From positions 2,647,058 to 2,711,057 of the forward strand of contig NZ_CP106841.1 of the NCBI RefSeq assembly GCF_027557445.1: a stretch of DNA of 64,000 nucleotides, written 5' to 3'. This DNA is from Paenalcaligenes faecalis. GTDB taxonomy: Bacteria > Pseudomonadota > Gammaproteobacteria > Burkholderiales > Burkholderiaceae_B. Below the pieces are notes generated by a model, which was not told the DNA's origin, did not search any database, and saw nothing but the letters and a program-made list of their open reading frames with translations. The stretch's first letter is position 1; the number at the start of each line of letters is the position of its first letter. The position numbers and the translations under genes are program-made. Positions 8,589-17,087 of the stretch are shown here, piece after piece.

Positions 8589-8982
8589 CTAATTCCACGC
8601 CATTTCCCCTGTTAATACCTTCTCGCCTAACTCTAAGGTCTGCTCCCCAGGTAAAGAAGGAAAATGTGTTTTCATCGCTTTAATAAAATCAGCTGAGCTA
8701 GTCGTTTGACTTAGCTCTTTTTCGGCTGTATCTGCTAACCAAACATGCTCTCCAGAGTCTAATAGAATTCCACCTAAAATGACTTTACTCTCCGGAATCC
8801 AAAGTACAGTTCGATGAGGTGATGAGCTATCCAAACCAACAATCTCTATATTTTGACCTGCGAAAACCAAACCATCGGCAGTCAAAACATCAGGTGTGAT
8901 GACCGAATCCGGTGCCCTGTCTCCCAACTGCGGCCCCCACAATAGCGACACTAGCCAGTACACTATGGACAAACGTAAACAT
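8589..8982 (-). pseudogene. Metallo-beta-lactamase-fold hydrolase remnant
   Basis: The native start appears to be ATG at 8982, giving a secretion-signal-like start (MFTFVHSVLASVAIVGAA). That frame then breaks, and a second frame continues with DRAPDSVITPDVL, IEIVGLDSSSPHRTVLWIPE, VILGGILLDSGEHVWLADT and a C-terminal PGEQTLELGEKVLTGEM. These match the C-terminal half of secreted MBL-fold hydrolases. The zinc-binding HxHxDH segment is absent, and the link between LADT and the C-terminal block looks shortened. So at least one deletion with a frame change has removed the active site. It is divergent from the adjacent lysR remnant, a common regulator-target pairing. Confidence 0.7.
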
Positions 8983-9086
8983 ATTTTTCTCTCTCAATAG
9001 AATGCTCTAATCACAAGCATACGTTGAAGACACCTAAAGAAAAATATGCTATTACTCATCAGTTTGTTGCAAAAAATGAGCAAATC

Positions 9087-9805
9087 ATGGATAGAATCAC
9101 GGCAGCCAAAGTATTCATAGACGTCGCAGAACGCCAAAATCAAACGGCGACAGCCGAGCATCTAAACATCTCTAGAGCGATGGTTTCACGCTATATAAAA
9201 GAGTTGGAAAACTGGGTAGGGACTCGTCTCATGCACCGCACAACTCGTCGATTAAGCTTAACGGATGCCGGACAAGCCTTTCTAATCCAATGCAAACAAC
9301 TTGTTGATTTATCTGACGATATTGAAAAACAGGCTCAACATAGAAGCAATAAACCACCTTGCTATACGTATTAGCAATGATTTAGACCCTAATCAAATCG
9401 CTATACCCTTAGGCTCTTGCCACTCGGTTTTATGCGCTGCTCCGGCCTACTTAAACCAACACGACCCTATTACTCATCCCAATCAGCTACAGCAGCACAA
9501 CTGCCTGAGTTACGATTATTTTGGTACGACTCATTGGAAATTAAGCAAAGGCGACCAATACTACCGTATCCCTATTAGTGGCTCTATTAGCTCTAATGAG
9601 GCCAATGTTTTATTATTTTCATCATTACATGGCAGTGGAATTAGTCAGCAGCCTTTATACAGTGCCCAGCCCTTTATACATAATGGCAGCTTAGTCGCTA
9701 TTCTTTCGGACTGGAATTTTACCTGTACTAGGTATTCACGCTATCTATGCTTCTAGACAACAGATGACCGTTCCGCAATACCTACGCAAAACCAGTCATT
9801 TCTGA
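9087..9805 (+). pseudogene. LysR-family transcriptional regulator remnant
   Basis: The first frame, from ATG 9087, encodes the LysR DNA-binding domain (ITAAKVFIDVAERQ, HLNISRAMVSRYIKELE, TRRLSLTDAGQAF). It runs out of frame near 9350. A second frame carries the distal effector domain (LAIRISNDLDPNQIAIPLGS, LCAAPAYLNQHDPI), without the roughly 70-90 residues that normally link the two. A third frame supplies the C-terminus (LGIHAIYASRQQMTVPQYLR) up to TGA at 9803-9805. Two frame changes and one internal deletion are therefore visible. It probably once regulated the divergent metallo-hydrolase gene. The IS607 element begins immediately after its end. Confidence 0.8.
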
Positions 9806-11001
9806 CTAAATCTGCTGCTTGCTTCCTGCTTCACCGAGGCCGGTTTCACCGCGCTCTTGCGAGTGCGGCCAGCGCCTTCCTCTCCACAGGCTGACACGGT
9901 GGAACTCACCGCCATGTTCTTCAGATTGGTTGCCGCGTTCAGGTCGCGATCATGGACCACGCCACAGGCGGGGCACGTCCACTCGCGCACGACCAGCGGC
10001 AGAGCTTCGAGCCTGTGCCCGCAAGCCGAACACGTCTTGCTGCTCGGGTAGAACCGATCTGCCACAACGACCTGCCCGCCGCGCATCACCGTCTTGTATT
10101 CCAGTTGCCGACGGAACTCGAAGAAGCCCATATCGGCGATGGAGCGGGCCAGATGGCGGTTCCTCACCATGCCGCGCACGTTCAGGTCCTCAATGCCAAT
10201 GGTGTGGAATCGGCGCGTGAGGTCCGTCGTGAGCTTGTGCAGGGCGTCCGAACGGATCGCGGCAATGCGGGCATGCAGCCTCGCCAGCTTCGCCTTGGCC
10301 TTCTTGCGATTGGCTGATCCTTTTTGTTTGCGGCTCAGACTGCGCGAGAGCCGTTGCAACCGGGCCAGCAGCGCCTTGTGAGGCTTCGGACCGGGGATCG
10401 GCGGCTCTCCCGTTGAGAGCGTCGCCAGCGCCGCAACACCCAAATCCACGCCCACCACGCCTTGGTTTTTGGCTTGGGGTAGATGTGAATCGTCTTGGGT
10501 ATCCACGGCAATGCTGACAAACCAGCGGTCGGCCACACGGGAGACCGTGGCCGACAGGATCTTGCCCGCGAAGCGCAACGACTCGCGCATGCGCACCCAT
10601 CCCAGATTGGGGATGCGTATGCGGCAGCCGTCGATGCTGAACTGGTCATTGGTGAGCGTGAAACGGTCGTGCACGCCCTTCTTGCGGGGCTGCGGATATT
10701 TGGCGCGGCCAGCGAAGAAGTTCTGAAATGCTTGCCCCAACTGAATGATCGCCATTTGTGGCGCGTTCTTGGTGACTTCAAGCATCCAGGGAAATTGCTC
10801 GCGCTTGATGGCATTCAACTGGCGGCGCAGCGCCGCCTGTGTGGGCTTGGTTTGGCGGTTGTCCAACTTCCATGCCTCATATTGGCATTTCCACTCAGCC
10901 AGCGCCCAATTGTAAGCAAAGCGGGCCGTGCCTGCTGCGCGGGCAAAGTAGGTCGCCTGTACGTTGTTCGGATCAAGCGCGATGCGATGCGCGATCAGCA
11001 T
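9796..11001 (-). CDS. tnpB: TnpB RNA-guided endonuclease of the IS607 element
   Basis: The product is 401 residues, the usual full length. TnpB proteins are RuvC-type nucleases guided by an omega RNA made from the element end, and they help the element persist. The catalytic residues are present: D186 in GVDLGVAALA, E271 in GIEDLN, and the DRD motif at 351-353. A four-cysteine zinc ribbon lies between (CSACGH at 324-329 and CPACGV at 343-348). The last codons (SSRFSQK) run into sequence next to the lysR remnant, so the C-terminal tail is probably partly encoded by host DNA. The start overlaps the tnpA end by 7 bases. It looks intact. Confidence 0.93.
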   Translation of the reverse strand: MLIAHRIALDPNNVQATYFARAAGTARFAYNWALAEWKCQYEAWKLDNRQTKPTQAALRRQLNAIKREQFPWMLEVTKNAPQMAIIQLGQAFQNFFAGRAKYPQPRKKGVHDRFTLTNDQFSIDGCRIRIPNLGWVRMRESLRFAGKILSATVSRVADRWFVSIAVDTQDDSHLPQAKNQGVVGVDLGVAALATLSTGEPPIPGPKPHKALLARLQRLSRSLSRKQKGSANRKKAKAKLARLHARIAAIRSDALHKLTTDLTRRFHTIGIEDLNVRGMVRNRHLARSIADMGFFEFRRQLEYKTVMRGGQVVVADRFYPSSKTCSACGHRLEALPLVVREWTCPACGVVHDRDLNAATNLKNMAVSSTVSACGEEGAGRTRKSAVKPASVKQEASSRFSQK

Positions 11002-11621
11002 TGCGATGCCTCCACGGCGGCCTTTACGCCATCGAGCAGTTTCTGATTCTTACGCGAGCGCGAGCCATACAGTCGTGCGCTGAATACGGTAATAATCTCC
11101 AGCACGTCCTTCGCCAGATCTTCCTCGAACGTCGTGTCTTCGCCTTGGTTGAGGATCACCACCTCGACGCCCTTGGCTTCGCAAATGGCGAACACCAGTT
11201 CCGCACCGAAGCGCAGCAGCCGGTCTTTGTGCGTGATCACCAAGCGCCCGATTTGGCCGTCGATGATGGCCTCCAGCAGCTTTTTGAGGCCCTTCTTGTG
11301 GTAGTTCATGCCGGAGCCAAGATCAGCGATGACCTCGAATGTCCAGCCTTGGCGGGCGCAGTACAGTTCCAGCACCTGCTTTTGGCGCTCCAAATCATCC
11401 TTCTGGTCGTGGCTGGAGACGCGGGCATAAGCCACGGTGCGGCGCTGCGTGTCCGCCGCAGCGCGGAACAGTTCGGGCTTGAGCTTGGCGAGGTCGTAGC
11501 GGCGGTGGCCGCCCGCCGTGTACTCGGCGGCCAGTCTGCCCGACGCCTCCCAGCGGCGCAGGGTCGTGATGGACACGCCCAGCGCCTTGGCGGCTTCACC
11601 TATGCTAACTAATCTCTCCAT
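10995..11621 (-). CDS. tnpA: IS607-family serine recombinase TnpA
   Basis: The N-terminus is a MerR-like helix-turn-helix (VSIGEAAKALGVSITTLRRW, then AGGHRRYDLAKL). The resolvase/invertase catalytic domain follows (AYARVSSHDQKDDLERQ with the nucleophilic serine, and RLVITHKDRLLRFGAELV). It inserts and excises the element through a covalent phosphoserine link. ATG 11621 gives 208 residues starting MERLVSIGEAAKALGV. An upstream in-frame ATG at 11642 would add seven residues; neither has a good ribosome site. The gene is complete and sits upstream of tnpB in the standard IS607 order. Confidence 0.93.
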   Translation of the reverse strand: MERLVSIGEAAKALGVSITTLRRWEASGRLAAEYTAGGHRRYDLAKLKPELFRAAADTQRRTVAYARVSSHDQKDDLERQKQVLELYCARQGWTFEVIADLGSGMNYHKKGLKKLLEAIIDGQIGRLVITHKDRLLRFGAELVFAICEAKGVEVVILNQGEDTTFEEDLAKDVLEIITVFSARLYGSRSRKNQKLLDGVKAAVEASQC

Positions 11622-11630
11622 ATTGGAGAG
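11614..11630. repeat. Palindrome over the tnpA start codon
   Basis: CTCTCCA-TAT-TGGAGAG has 7-base perfect arms and overlaps the preferred ATG of tnpA. It could be an autoregulatory operator for the MerR-like domain or a translational hairpin. The role is inference. Confidence 0.4.
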
Positions 11631-11729
11631 TATTGCATACATTTAATAATGATTCAATCGAACAGTTCGAGCCCCAGCGCTGCGAGTTTTTATTGATTTC
11701 ATTAAGCAGCGCTTTCAGGGCATTACACT

Positions 11730-12347
11730 TTAAACAATATCTAAAACCTGGGCGACATCCAAACGTGGTTTTTGTGGGTAATTGCCCTCTGCTGCGTACC
11801 CGACCGAAACCAACATAACAGGAATACGTGTAGCAGGTAGATCAAATGCTGCACTAACAGCAGCTGGATCAAAACCACTCATGGGGCCAGATGCTAAGCC
11901 CTGCTCCTCTGCTGCTAACATCAGTGCCATTGCACCCAACGACGCAGATCGGAAAGCCTCTGCCTGTTGAGTCGTCGGGTTGTTTTCATGTGTAGCAACC
12001 ACTTTTCCTTTCCATACCGCTGCATCAGCCTCACTCACGCCACCACGCTCAACTAAGGTTTTGACGACACGGTCAAAATTCTTATGAGACTCGATCTCAC
12101 CACAAACAATAAATGTCACCGACGCATCTAACACTTTTTGCTGTTTGTAGGCGGCTGCATGCAGTTTTTGCTTAGCAGCATCACTCTGCACCGCCACAAA
12201 GTGCCAGTTTTGCAAATTAAACGCTGTAGGCGCTAGCGTTGCTAAACGCACTAATTCCTCAATCTGCTGTTCAGTCAGTGACTTAGATGCATCAAAATAA
12301 TTAATCGCAGTGCGTTGCTCTAGTGCGCTTTTTACAGACATAGTCAT
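11730..12347 (-). CDS. Nitroreductase-family FMN-dependent oxidoreductase
   Basis: The 205-residue product has the nitroreductase pattern: RTAINYF near the start (FMN phosphate binding), LATLAPTAFNLQNWHFV, and SLGAMALMLAAEEQGLASGPMSGFD near the C-terminus. These are cytosolic, dimeric flavoenzymes that reduce nitro compounds, quinones or enones with NAD(P)H; the physiological substrate is unknown. ATG at 12347 is chosen because AAAAGGAAA lies just upstream at good spacing. It is monocistronic and divergent from the fepA remnant. Unlike its neighbours it appears intact. Confidence 0.9.
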   Translation of the reverse strand: MTMSVKSALEQRTAINYFDASKSLTEQQIEELVRLATLAPTAFNLQNWHFVAVQSDAAKQKLHAAAYKQQKVLDASVTFIVCGEIESHKNFDRVVKTLVERGGVSEADAAVWKGKVVATHENNPTTQQAEAFRSASLGAMALMLAAEEQGLASGPMSGFDPAAVSAAFDLPATRIPVMLVSVGYAAEGNYPQKPRLDVAQVLDIV

Positions 12348-12480
12348 ACTTTTTCCTTTTTGATTAAACAAACCATTCACTTAATCATAGACTTTTTCTC
12401 TATGAGTTGCGGGCCTTCAACACAGAATTGTTTAAGTCGCAACAAATACGAAGGGGGTATTTCACCACACAACAACTCTC

Positions 12481-12531
12481 TATAATGGGCGATGCTTTAC
12501 CTAAATCTAAAAAAGAACTATTCTCATTATC
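12481..12531 (+). promoter_or_regulatory. Promoter element and Fur-box-like site upstream of the fepA remnant
   Basis: A TATAAT hexamer at 12481-12486 lies 77 bases upstream of the receptor start. Downstream, at 12520-12531, the minus strand reads GATAATGAGAAT, two good hexamers of the Fur consensus (NAT-A/T-AT). This fits iron repression of a siderophore receptor gene. No convincing -35 is visible. Confidence 0.4.
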
Positions 12532-12563
12532 GTTTAGTTAATGTTTTATTAATTGGTAACGAC

Positions 12564-13852
12564 ATGTCTTCTCTCTCTCGCCACCTACGCCCCTCATTAC
12601 TCACCCTAAGCTTACTTGCTGTATGGCAAAGCCCATACGCTCAACAAGCCCCTGTCACGGAACTACACACCATAACCGTCAGCGCTGAGGCCGAACTCAA
12701 ACAAGCATTAGGCTCTTCCATTATTGATGCGGAAGACATAAGTAAAAGGCCACCAAGCAATGACCTTTCCGAAATCATTCGCTCACAACCCGGCATCAAC
12801 CTAACGGGAAACTCCACCAGTGGCCAACGAGGCAATAATCGCCAGATTGATATTCGAGGCATGGGCCCTGAAAACACCTTAATCCTAATTGACGGTAAAC
12901 CAGTAGCTTCTAGAAATGCAGTGCGTTTCGGCTGGAGAGGAGAGCGAGATACCCGAGGCGATACAAACTGGGTTCCCGCCGAAGAGGTAGATCGTATCGA
13001 AATCTTACGTGGCCCTGCCGCGGCCCGTTACGGTAACGGTGCAGCAGGAGGCGTGGTCAACATCATCACCAAAGGCGTTAGCGACGATTTAAGCGGCTCT
13101 GCAACGGTCTACTACAAACGCCACAGCATAGCGATGAAGGGGCCACAAAGCGCTTAGGATTCAACGTATCAGGCCCTCTAAGTGACCAGTTAGGCTTTAG
13201 AGTCTATGGCAATCTCAACAAAACCAACTCAGATGCTTTTGATATCAATAAAAATAAAGTAGAAGCTGAATCAACCATCCTTAATCAGCATACAACCCAA
13301 GTCGGTCCCAACACACTCATTGCCGATGTTTACCAATGGAGCAACATTCCCAAAGCAGTCGTTCAGGGGCTGGAAGGGAATCTCAGCCTTCCTTTACACG
13401 ACGCGCTATGGTGGCGTACTAACCTTACCTATATGTTGGAATCAAAAAACAAACATACAGGTGATTACCTGTCCGTGATTCCTAAATATACAATTAACAG
13501 CAGCCTTGACTGGCAGCTCAATGAAAAATGGTCGGTACTTGGTCAGGTCACTGTCTACGGAGAGCAAAAGCCACAAAAATATGATTATCAAGGTAACCCT
13601 GTCACAGGCTCTGCCGCTGATAAACTATCTGCTTATGCCTTAGTGAACTTAAGCACTAAATATCAGATCAACAAACACGTTCAAGTCAGTGCTGGGGTGG
13701 ATAATCTGTTTGACAAACGCCTGTTTAGACGCGGCAATGCATCCGGAGTAAATACGAATGCAGGCAATCCAAACATGCTAGCCGGTGCAGGCGCCTACAC
13801 CTATAACGAACCTGGGCGTAGTCTATTTTTACAAATTCAAAGTCGATTTTAA
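12564..13852 (+). pseudogene. fepA: FepA-type catecholate siderophore receptor, frameshifted and internally deleted
   Basis: The start (ATG 12564) gives a signal peptide ending near PYAQQ, then a TonB-box-like region and a plug domain (SEIIRSQPGINLTGNS, RQIDIRGMGPENTLILIDG, VDRIEILRGPAAARYGNGAA). Around 13125-13133 the frame shifts, and a stop follows at 13155-13157. The next frame continues (ATKRLGFNVSGPL, YGNLNKTNSDAFDINKNK), then jumps from early barrel to the last barrel strands (VYQWSNIPKAVVQGLEG, AGVDNLFDKRLFRRGNA, AYTYNEPGR). By recall of E. coli FepA, some 350-400 barrel residues are missing at about 13265-13325. The product cannot form a receptor. Confidence 0.88.
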
Positions 13853-13861
13853 GTGAGCCAT

Positions 13862-13895
13862 AAAAAAGAGCAGATCAATGATCTGCTCTTTTTTT
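13862..13895. terminator. Bidirectional terminator between the fepA remnant and psd
   Basis: GAGCAGATC (13868-13876) and GATCTGCTC (13880-13888) form a perfect 9-bp stem with an AAT loop, flanked by A6 and T7. It serves both converging genes and overlaps the last bases of psd. Confidence 0.9.
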
Positions 13896-14736
13896 ATACT
13901 TTTTTACCCATGGCCTGCCCCATCCGAATAGAGGCCTCTGGCTTCCAGTCATCTAAAAACTGATAGCCCACATCAGGAAATAACATCACTACCGTAGAGC
14001 CCAACAAGAACTGCCCCATCTCCTCGCCTTTTTTCAGCAGGAGATCGCCATTATATTGCCAAGTCTGCAGCCCTGTAGGTCGAGGACTGTTCACCGCGCC
14101 ATGCCACTGAGTTTTGATACTCCCCACCACAGTAGCACCAACCAATACCATCACAAAAGGCCCGTGCTCCCCATCAAATACACACACAACGCGCTCATTG
14201 CGTGCAAATAGGCGGTCTATAGATCGAGCTGTTAACGGATTAACAGAATACAGATTACCTGGCACATACACCATTTTTCGCAAATAACCATCACAAGGCA
14301 TATGAATACGGTGATAGTCCTTGGGGCTCAAATACAAGGTGGCAAATAACCCATCAGCAAACTGCTCAGCCAGAACACTATCCCCACCAATCAGCGCATT
14401 CGTAGTAAATGACTTGCCCTTAGCTTGAAAAATCTGATCAATATTAATTTTCCCTAATTGGCTTACCGCACCATCTACAGGGCTAACTAAATCAAAATCG
14501 GCGATAGGACGTAACTCTGGCCGAATCTCTCGAGTAAAAAAAGCATTAAATGTATCGTAAAACGCCGGATCTTTTTCTATGGCCTCTGCCATATTCACAC
14601 CATAACGCTTAATAAAATACTCAATAAAAGAAGTCGTTAATGATCCTCCTTTTGTACGCGCTAACTTTCCCAGCAGCTCAGTCAATAACCGCTTAGGCAT
14701 GACTTTTTGAAAAAATATAAATAACTGATCAGACAT
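13894..14736 (-). CDS. psd: Phosphatidylserine decarboxylase proenzyme
   Basis: The 280-residue membrane-associated proenzyme makes phosphatidylethanolamine. It cleaves itself at the LGST motif (about 245-248, in QFLLGSTVVMLFP), turning the serine into the pyruvoyl cofactor. Other family features are visible: FFTREIRPELRP, VSPVDGAVSQLGKI, and YLSPKDYHRIHMPCDGYL with the histidines needed for self-cleavage. Length is normal for the bacterial type I enzyme. Its ATG lies one base after the stop of the diguanylate cyclase gene, so the two are co-transcribed. I know of no standard functional link between them. Confidence 0.95.
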   Translation of the reverse strand: MSDQLFIFFQKVMPKRLLTELLGKLARTKGGSLTTSFIEYFIKRYGVNMAEAIEKDPAFYDTFNAFFTREIRPELRPIADFDLVSPVDGAVSQLGKINIDQIFQAKGKSFTTNALIGGDSVLAEQFADGLFATLYLSPKDYHRIHMPCDGYLRKMVYVPGNLYSVNPLTARSIDRLFARNERVVCVFDGEHGPFVMVLVGATVVGSIKTQWHGAVNSPRPTGLQTWQYNGDLLLKKGEEMGQFLLGSTVVMLFPDVGYQFLDDWKPEASIRMGQAMGKKV

Positions 14737-14737
14737 A

Positions 14738-16102
14738 TTAGCTCTCTAGATACACCACTTGATCACGCCCTTTTTCTTTAGCTTGATATAGGGCTTTGTC
14801 AGCACGACTTAATAACTTACTGTAATCAGGATGACCATCAAATAACGTCACACCTAAACTCGCTGTCACCTTCAATAAGTCACCACTAGGAATGAAGAAT
14901 TTTTCTTCACGTATTTTCTGGTTAATTTGTTTAGCAACACGAATCGCCGTCTCTTTATTTACATCAACCAACAGAATCAAAAACTCCTCCCCTCCCAGCC
15001 TAAACACATAGTCTCCGGCTCGACTACGATTACTTAATAGCTCAGAAAACTGCTGCAAAACGGCGTCTCCTGCCTCGTGCCCATACGTATCATTAATTCG
15101 TTTAAAAAAGTCCAGATCGATCACAATCAAAGCAAAAGCAATGCCTCGTTTGCGCGCATAATTAACCTCTTTGGATAGCACAACCGATAAATACTTACGG
15201 CTTAACAAGCGAGTCAATTCGTCTCTACCAGCCTCAAGTTCATTATATTTATCAAATAGGGCGTCCACATTGATCTGAATATTTCTAGCCTCTGAGCGAA
15301 TTTTTTTTAGTAACTCGATTCTATCTGCCACGTCTTCTAAGTTTGGCATCATTTCATCAATGCGCTCTATGGACTCCATAATAATCTTAACCTCTGAAAG
15401 ATTATCAAATGCATGAAGTCCTTTATGGATAAACCACAAACCAAAATCAGATTTTTTAATAGTTAATAAATTACTAACCGCAGTGCCTACAGCCAAATCA
15501 AACATCAACTGGTTTTCCCAATCCAGCAATGCCGATCGTTGACGACCTTTTTCAGCTGCCGCATTATGTACCGCAGAAAATAATCGATATGACTCCTCTG
15601 CTCGTGATTTTCGATCGGAGTTACTTGCGTAAGCCCGACTCATCACTTCCATCGCAATATCTAATGAATCAGAGACTAATTTAAAAGCCTCTTTACGGTG
15701 CTCCACACATACACCATCCAATTCCTCTAGCAAATCGGAAAATTTATTTTTAATAGTACGAGCACCATGTAAAACTAAGTGGACAGGCAAATCAATACGA
15801 GCATGTACTTCACCGACCTTTTTCTGCAGCTCAACAAGAGCAACAAAATCAGCCTGCACATCGACAGAAAACAACTGGTTAATCCAATTCTGCATGGAAG
15901 GTATCAGACGACCATGTACAGTCTCATGGGACAAAAAGAGTTTAGCAGCTTGGTCTTGTAGCATTTGCTCATAAAAAAAAGCAGCCAATACCTGTGTATT
16001 TTTCAAAGCAACATTTTTCACTGTTGCTCTTACTGCTTCAGAATAGAGCAAAATTGAGCTACGCCAATCTCGCGCAAGTAGCGACTCAGCAGAATCAGAC
16101 AT
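14738..16102 (-). CDS. Globin-coupled diguanylate cyclase (DosC-like)
   Basis: The product is 454 residues. Residues 1-150 form a globin-coupled sensor with the proximal-histidine motif KVGEVHARIDLP (H100) and a distal tyrosine in FFYEQML (Y44), close to the DosC Tyr43/His98 arrangement. A helical middle domain follows. The C-terminal GGDEF domain has GGEEF at 370-374 and an inhibitory-site RAGD (361-364) five residues before it, so catalysis of c-di-GMP synthesis and product inhibition are both expected. It should sense oxygen (or NO/CO) through haem; this is inferred from the family. It heads an operon with psd and lies next to oriC. Confidence 0.9.
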   Translation of the reverse strand: MSDSAESLLARDWRSSILLYSEAVRATVKNVALKNTQVLAAFFYEQMLQDQAAKLFLSHETVHGRLIPSMQNWINQLFSVDVQADFVALVELQKKVGEVHARIDLPVHLVLHGARTIKNKFSDLLEELDGVCVEHRKEAFKLVSDSLDIAMEVMSRAYASNSDRKSRAEESYRLFSAVHNAAAEKGRQRSALLDWENQLMFDLAVGTAVSNLLTIKKSDFGLWFIHKGLHAFDNLSEVKIIMESIERIDEMMPNLEDVADRIELLKKIRSEARNIQINVDALFDKYNELEAGRDELTRLLSRKYLSVVLSKEVNYARKRGIAFALIVIDLDFFKRINDTYGHEAGDAVLQQFSELLSNRSRAGDYVFRLGGEEFLILLVDVNKETAIRVAKQINQKIREEKFFIPSGDLLKVTASLGVTLFDGHPDYSKLLSRADKALYQAKEKGRDQVVYLES

Positions 16103-16329
16103 ACAGCCTCATTAAATCTAGTTAACCTACCGACCTCAATCACAAAAAAGCTGAGGCACCAATAATTTTGGCATGCTTACCTCGAACTGTCACCATTAAA
16201 TCAGCCCTATATATGGGATCACGCGCGATAATATATTCTTATCGCGTGCAAATCATTGTTTCTATTATGTAAATTTGATGATTTATCTTTGAAATAGAAA
16301 AAAACCATAGAATATGAAAGCGATTTTTT

Positions 16330-17000
16330 TCCCTTTCTAGGCTGTGGATAACCTCTAGAGAAGACCCTGTGGATAAGCTGTTAATAGATTCTGGATAACT
16401 TTACTTTATTGATAAGGTCAAAAAATTGTTCACAATCTATCCACAACAATCCACAGGCTTATCCAAAGGGTAAAAGCTAGGTTAAGAATATGATTCTAAA
16501 GTAATTTTAGAAGTTATTCGACTTATCCACAGGCACCCATAATAAACAACATAGATATATATATTAAATAGATGTTAATAGATTAACGGCAAGAATATCA
16601 TCTAGGCTTATTTGCTTTACACTATTCGCACCTTTTGATGACAAAACAGCTTGTTTGTCTTTCAAGATAGTTGATTTGTTGAGTTTAGCAGTTTTCGGAG
16701 TCGTAAAACTCTTTGACAAACACAGCTCTTTTACGGCACAATACTCAGACTTTGTATGGTTCATTTGCTCAATAACACTGGCTCAGACGTCTCAATTGTT
16801 AAACGCTGATTTTTATTTACTCGCTAGTTATCCACATTATTTTTATTTATAGGAAATCGGTATTTAAAATATTAAACTCTATTAAATCAATGGCTTACGT
16901 TGATTTGTTGATTTTTTCATTTGAATACTCATTCAATTTTTAAACTACTCCACAGACTTATCCACAGGTTGCTTTTTATTATTACTTCCTTCAAAGGCCC
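16330..17000. other. Chromosomal replication origin (oriC)
   Basis: This gene-free, AT-rich stretch between the diguanylate cyclase gene and mnmG holds many DnaA boxes. Perfect TTATCCACA occurs at 16523-16531, 16828-16836 and 16958-16966. Its complement TGTGGATAA occurs at 16343-16351 and 16368-16376. Near matches are at 16390-16398, 16437-16445, 16447-16455 and 16459-16467. AT-rich runs at 16280-16330, 16550-16600 and 16840-16940 could be the unwinding element. The adjacent mnmG-rsmG-parA-parB order supports the call. Two short open frames within 16564-16852 look spurious. Confidence 0.93.
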
Positions 17001-17087
17001 TGAAAATCTGTGGTTTTTCAAGGGAAATTCAGTATTTCCCCCGTCTGGGCACTATAATGTTTGTTTTACGTTCTTATTAACGCAGCA

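Larger units (their letters stand above)
9806..11700 (-). mobile_element. IS607-family insertion sequence (tnpA and tnpB), ends approximate
   Basis: The element carries a serine recombinase gene and a tnpB gene, overlapping by 7 bases and both on the minus strand. Its GC content is visibly far above the flanking decayed genes, so it came from a high-GC source. IS607 elements have no terminal inverted repeats or target duplications, so the ends cannot be fixed by eye. The tnpB end must be close to 9806-9830, because the lysR remnant reaches 9805. The tnpA end lies between 11643 and the nitroreductase stop at 11730. Inverted repeats AGCGCTGC/GCAGCGCT at 11676-11683 and 11706-11713 may belong to the end. 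Confidence 0.85.

Noticed and set aside
9806..11642. CRISPR or other RNA-guided defence locus
   Set aside because: No repeat-spacer array exists; the nuclease is a transposon TnpB paired with an IS607 recombinase.
16564..16852. Two short overlapping open frames (66 and 65 codons) on opposite strands
   Set aside because: They lie inside oriC among DnaA boxes, lack ribosome sites and recognisable features, and arise easily in AT-rich sequence.
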